Below the pieces are notes generated by a model. That model was given only the letters and a program-made list of their open reading frames with translations. It searched no databases and was not told the origin of the DNA. Of a stretch of 10,789 bases of DNA, positions 8,386 through 10,789 are shown one piece after another (position 1 is the stretch's first letter; each line of letters starts with the position of its first letter). Source of the stretch: Paracoccaceae bacterium (GTDB lineage: Bacteria; Pseudomonadota; Alphaproteobacteria; Rhodobacterales; Rhodobacteraceae); the NCBI GenBank assembly GCA_016937725.1, contig JAFGVZ010000137.1, positions 1 through 10,789 of the forward strand, written 5' to 3'. A program made the translations under genes and the position numbers.

Positions 8386-8422
8386 TTAATTGGGCCTGCG
8401 GGGCAGGGGTTCAACCCGGTTC
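8386..8422 (-). promoter_or_regulatory. Candidate uvrB promoter with overlapping GTTC direct repeat
   Basis: On the minus strand TTGAAC (8414-8409) is followed after 17 bp by AATTAA (8391-8386). A start near 8379 would give a leader of about 18 nt that still contains the ribosome site. GTTC (8409-8412), six bases, GTTC (8419-8422) overlaps the -35. The LexA box of Rhodobacteraceae and rhizobia is GTTC-N7-GTTC, so this is one base short. It may be a variant SOS operator or coincidence. Confidence 0.35.
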
Positions 8423-8470
8423 TTGCACGCCGCGCCGGGGCGCGCTAGCCATATTGGAAACGGAGCGCCC

Positions 8471-9640
8471 ATGTCCGACATCCTTGCCCGCACAAAGCAG
8501 ATATTGGCCGATCTGGTGGCCTTCCCGTCTATCTCTGCCGATGGCAACCGAGCTGTGACAGAGCATATTGCGGCCTTGCTGGGCGCGGCTGGCGTGCCTT
8601 ATTGGCTAGAGCCCGATGCAACTGGCACCAAGCTGAACCTGTTTGCCACAATCGGGCCGGATGTGCCGGGGGGTGTGGTCCTGTCCGGCCATACCGATGT
8701 GGTTCCGGTCGAAGGGCAGCCTTGGACCAGCGACCCTTTTGCCATGATTGAACGTGACGAGCGGCTTTACGGGCGCGGCACATGCGACATGAAAGGCTTT
8801 GTCGCGGCCTGTCTGGCGATGGCGCCCGAATTCGCCGCGCGCGATCTGAAAGTGCCGGTGCACTTTGCCTTTACCTATGACGAGGAAACCGGCTGCCACG
8901 GGGCACAGGCCCTGACCGCCAGCTTAGCTGCGCGCGAGCTGCGCCCCGCCGCTGCACTGATTGGCGAGCCGTCGATGCTGGCTCCTGTCGAAGGGCACAA
9001 AGGCTGTTTCGAATACACCACCCGCTTTACCGGGTTAGAGGGGCATGGGTCCCGGCCCGAACTTGGGGTGAATGCCGTGGAATACGCGGCGATCTGGGTG
9101 CAAAAGCTGGTCGCCCTGCGCGAGGAGATGAAAACCCGCACCCCCACCGGCAGCGCTTTCGTGCCGCCCTTTACCACCATCAATGTCGGGGTTCTGGCAG
9201 GAGGCGTTGCGCATAACGTCATCCCCGGTGCCGCGCGCATTGAATGGGAAATGCGCCCGGTGCAACCCGAAGACGCGGCTTTCGTAAAGGCAGAACTAGC
9301 AGCTTTGCGCGAAACCCTGCTGGCAGAGATGCGCAGGATCTTCCCCAATGCAGCGATTGAAACCGAAACCGTTGCAGAAGTCGTTGGGCTGACCCCAGAC
9401 CCCGACAGCGCCGCAACACGCCTTGCGATGGACCTGACCGGGGCCAATTGCGCGGGGCTGGTTCCGTTCGGGACAGAAGCTGGGCTGTTTCAGGCGATTG
9501 GTATTCCGTCAGTTATCTGTGGGCCGGGTGACATTGCGCAAGCCCATAAGCCTGACGAGTTTCTGTCTGTAGAGCAACTTGACGGGTGCCTGACCCTTTT
9601 GGGCAAGCTGGCCGAGCGACTGGAGCGCGGCCCGCTCTAA
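8471..9640 (+). CDS. argE: Acetylornithine deacetylase (ArgE-type M20 metallopeptidase)
   Basis: Cytosolic di-zinc amidohydrolase predicted to release acetate from N-acetylornithine in arginine synthesis. 389 aa, as usual for ArgE. Visible: SGHTDVVP (72-79) with H74 and D76; GRGTCDMKGF (101-110) with bridging D106; TYDEETG (135-141) with general base E138 and metal ligand E139; LIGEPS with E166; GHGSRPELGVNAVE of the dimerisation domain (191-204); FGTEAGLF (333-340); and metal ligand H359 in AHKPDEF. The GEP and FGTEAG motifs favour ArgE over DapE, but closely related M20 deacylases with other N-acyl substrates cannot be excluded. The ATG at 8471 is preceded by GGAG (8462-8465) at 5 nt; the frame is open further upstream to 8390, but without a ribosome site. 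Its stop overlaps the convergent gene. Confidence 0.9.
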   Translation: MSDILARTKQILADLVAFPSISADGNRAVTEHIAALLGAAGVPYWLEPDATGTKLNLFATIGPDVPGGVVLSGHTDVVPVEGQPWTSDPFAMIERDERLYGRGTCDMKGFVAACLAMAPEFAARDLKVPVHFAFTYDEETGCHGAQALTASLAARELRPAAALIGEPSMLAPVEGHKGCFEYTTRFTGLEGHGSRPELGVNAVEYAAIWVQKLVALREEMKTRTPTGSAFVPPFTTINVGVLAGGVAHNVIPGAARIEWEMRPVQPEDAAFVKAELAALRETLLAEMRRIFPNAAIETETVAEVVGLTPDPDSAATRLAMDLTGANCAGLVPFGTEAGLFQAIGIPSVICGPGDIAQAHKPDEFLSVEQLDGCLTLLGKLAERLERGPL

Positions 9641-10473
9641 AGCGTATCTTGCTGCATTTGCTGCGCCATCGCGGCCCCGACCCTGCGCGAAATGTCAACA
9701 AATACCGCGTCAAAGGCGTGGAACATGGCGCGGTTGAACGCATCACCCGCCGGACTTGCCGCATAGGCGATGTAGTCGGCCATCTCGTCCTCTGTCAGCG
9801 GTTGATAGGCCAGCAGAAAATAGGATTCGGCCCAATCGGTCACATCGCTGCGGATGGCCCCTTCTTGCGCCCATACCAGCGCCAGCATGTCAGCCCCGGC
9901 CAGCCCCGCCATCCAGCCCGCTTCGGCCATGCCATTGTAATAGGCCAAGGATGTGTTCAGTCCCAAAGAGACGTTCAGCTCGATCAATTCATTGACCGCA
10001 ATCCGTTCTCGCACGCGTGCAAGGGCACGACCTTGCGCGCTGTCGTCAGACGCATTGCGCGCGGTGACCAATGCCATCCGGGCCGCTTCGTCAATCTCTT
10101 CAGACAAAAGGGCACGACGCGCCGAAACTTCTAGCTGCAAGACGCGGCGACCAAGATCGCTTTGCGCAAAGGCAATCGCATCGGCGCGCGTTGCCGCATC
10201 CAACTGTTCGTCAAGCACGGCCATGAAATCGTCATGCATGCGCTGCGCATCGTAAATGCGGGCAATCGCACGTTCCCAGCTGGCCCGTCCTGGGGCAGTT
10301 TCGGGCACCGCCGGATCGCTCAGTGAAGAACTGCGCCCCTCTTCGGCCATGATGTCGAACAGCTCGGGCAACAGGTAGCCCTCCGACAAGCTATCTGCCT
10401 GTGCGGTTTGCCCCGCAAGGCCAACTGCACCCAGCATCAAACCCAGCAGCGCAACGCGAACGACTTTCAGCAT
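9637..10473 (-). CDS. Exported DUF2059-like protein with internal duplication
   Basis: 278-aa protein predicted to be exported to the periplasm. A classical signal peptide (K3, R6, hydrophobic 7-20, AQTAQA before D27) suggests cleavage after A26. The rest is helical and acidic, without catalytic motifs or lipobox. The C-terminal segment LTEDEMADYIAYAASPAGDAF (226-246) has the DUF2059 pattern: a helix, then SPxG, then a helix. An ungapped, diverged copy, LDAATRADAIAFAQSDLGRRV, lies at 91-111. Function is unknown for the family. The ATG at 10473 has GAGG (10482-10479) 5 nt upstream. The stop TAG (9639-9637) overlaps the argE stop, so the two genes are convergent with no terminator between them. 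Confidence 0.85.
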   Translation of the reverse strand: MLKVVRVALLGLMLGAVGLAGQTAQADSLSEGYLLPELFDIMAEEGRSSSLSDPAVPETAPGRASWERAIARIYDAQRMHDDFMAVLDEQLDAATRADAIAFAQSDLGRRVLQLEVSARRALLSEEIDEAARMALVTARNASDDSAQGRALARVRERIAVNELIELNVSLGLNTSLAYYNGMAEAGWMAGLAGADMLALVWAQEGAIRSDVTDWAESYFLLAYQPLTEDEMADYIAYAASPAGDAFNRAMFHAFDAVFVDISRRVGAAMAQQMQQDTL

Positions 10474-10503
10474 CGTGACCTCATGACTTTCCCTCGAAGC
10501 CCA

Positions 10504-10532
10504 ATCATAGGCGAAGTCAGCGCCCCATCCAA
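10504..10532 (-). promoter_or_regulatory. Candidate promoter of the DUF2059-like gene
   Basis: On the minus strand TTGGAT (10532-10527) is followed after exactly 17 bp by TATGAT (10509-10504, 5 of 6 to consensus). The predicted start near 10497 leaves a leader of about 24 nt containing the GAGG ribosome site. This is the best-looking housekeeping promoter in the window. Confidence 0.5.
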
Positions 10533-10627
10533 AACACTTTCCCGCGCCTTCTCAAGGATGGCCCGTTTTCGGCATGGATTTTCCTCTTGCGCAGGCGCAG
10601 GCGAACAAGTAAGCCCCAGCCGACCGC

Positions 10628-10717
10628 GGAGAGGTGCCGGAGTGGTCGAACGGGGCGGTCTCGAAAACCGTTGTCCCTTTACGGGGACCCAGGGTTCGAA
10701 TCCCTGTCTCTCCGCCA
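10628..10717 (+). tRNA. tRNA-Ser(CGA), with encoded CCA
   Basis: Full class II cloverleaf. The acceptor GGAGAGG (10628-10634) pairs with TCTCTCC (10707-10713), with one G-U pair at the inner end. Anticodon stem GCGGT (10655-10659) with ACCGT (10667-10671) surrounds the loop CTCGAAA, placing anticodon CGA at 10662-10664 (reads UCG). A long variable arm, GTCCC and GGGGAC (about 10673-10688), is typical of serine tRNAs. T-arm CAGGG TTCGAAT CCCTG spans 10690-10706. Discriminator G (10714) and genomic CCA (10715-10717) follow. No clear promoter or terminator was found around it; 10718-10789 holds nothing I can identify. Confidence 0.97.
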
Positions 10718-10789
10718 TTACTTTCTAAAGCAGCGTCTTAGGACCTAGTCGGGCAAGTGCGCTTTAATATGGAGCACCAAGCCTATTGA

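Noticed and set aside
8431..8444. CGCGCC/GGCGCG inverted repeat upstream of argE
   Set aside because: A 2-nt gap in a very GC-rich stretch; such palindromes are frequent at this composition and no T-run or operator context supports a role.
10589..10603. GCGCAG tandem repeat upstream of the tRNA
   Set aside because: Only two full units plus a partial one; too short to distinguish from chance.
10467..10718. 83-aa minus-strand open frame beginning MAERQGFEPW
   Set aside because: A well-known spurious translation of the antisense of a serine tRNA; the tRNA cloverleaf explains the sequence.

Overview
The window looks like ordinary chromosome from a GC-rich alphaproteobacterium, most likely of the Rhodobacteraceae (Roseobacter/Rhodobacter group). 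The reasons are the strong G/C bias at third codon positions, the gene types, and protein sequences that read like that family. Genus cannot be fixed from the sequence alone. No insertion sequence, prophage gene, CRISPR array or toxin-antitoxin pair is visible.

Layout, left to right: (1) 1-259 is a leader with an 8-bp hairpin and a plausible promoter. (2) 260-3688 (+) is a compact nadA-nadB-nadC operon for de novo NAD synthesis, from aspartate to nicotinate mononucleotide. The genes are 4 bp apart (A to B) and overlap by 4 bp (B to C). (3) 3786-5144 (+) is a MATE-family cation-coupled efflux pump. It converges on (4) 5141-5563 (-), a small CoA-binding-domain protein; the two stop codons share one TTAA. 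(5) 5564-5814 has no convincing gene. It holds a strong leftward intrinsic terminator preceded by four hairpins, which could be a small RNA or a structured 3' UTR. (6) 5815-6120 (-) is a small conserved-looking protein whose last codons are made of three adjacent palindromes. A perfect TTAA-N7-TTAA, the binding motif of the alphaproteobacterial cell-cycle regulator CtrA, lies between it and uvrB. (7) 6184-8361 (-) is uvrB (nucleotide excision repair). (8) 8471-9640 (+) is an argE-type M20 deacylase, divergent from uvrB; the 109-bp spacer carries a GTTC-N6-GTTC direct repeat over the likely uvrB -35 box. (9) 9637-10473 (-) is a secreted DUF2059-like protein with an internal duplication, again convergent with an overlapping stop. 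(10) 10628-10717 (+) is tRNA-Ser(CGA) with an encoded CCA.

The three nad genes form one pathway: NadB makes iminoaspartate, NadA condenses it with dihydroxyacetone phosphate to quinolinate, and NadC converts that to nicotinate mononucleotide. The other genes are housekeeping or transport functions with no obvious shared pathway. I do not see an undescribed multi-gene system. The most unusual stretch is 5600-6160: terminator, hairpin array, in-frame palindromes, small protein and CtrA-type box.
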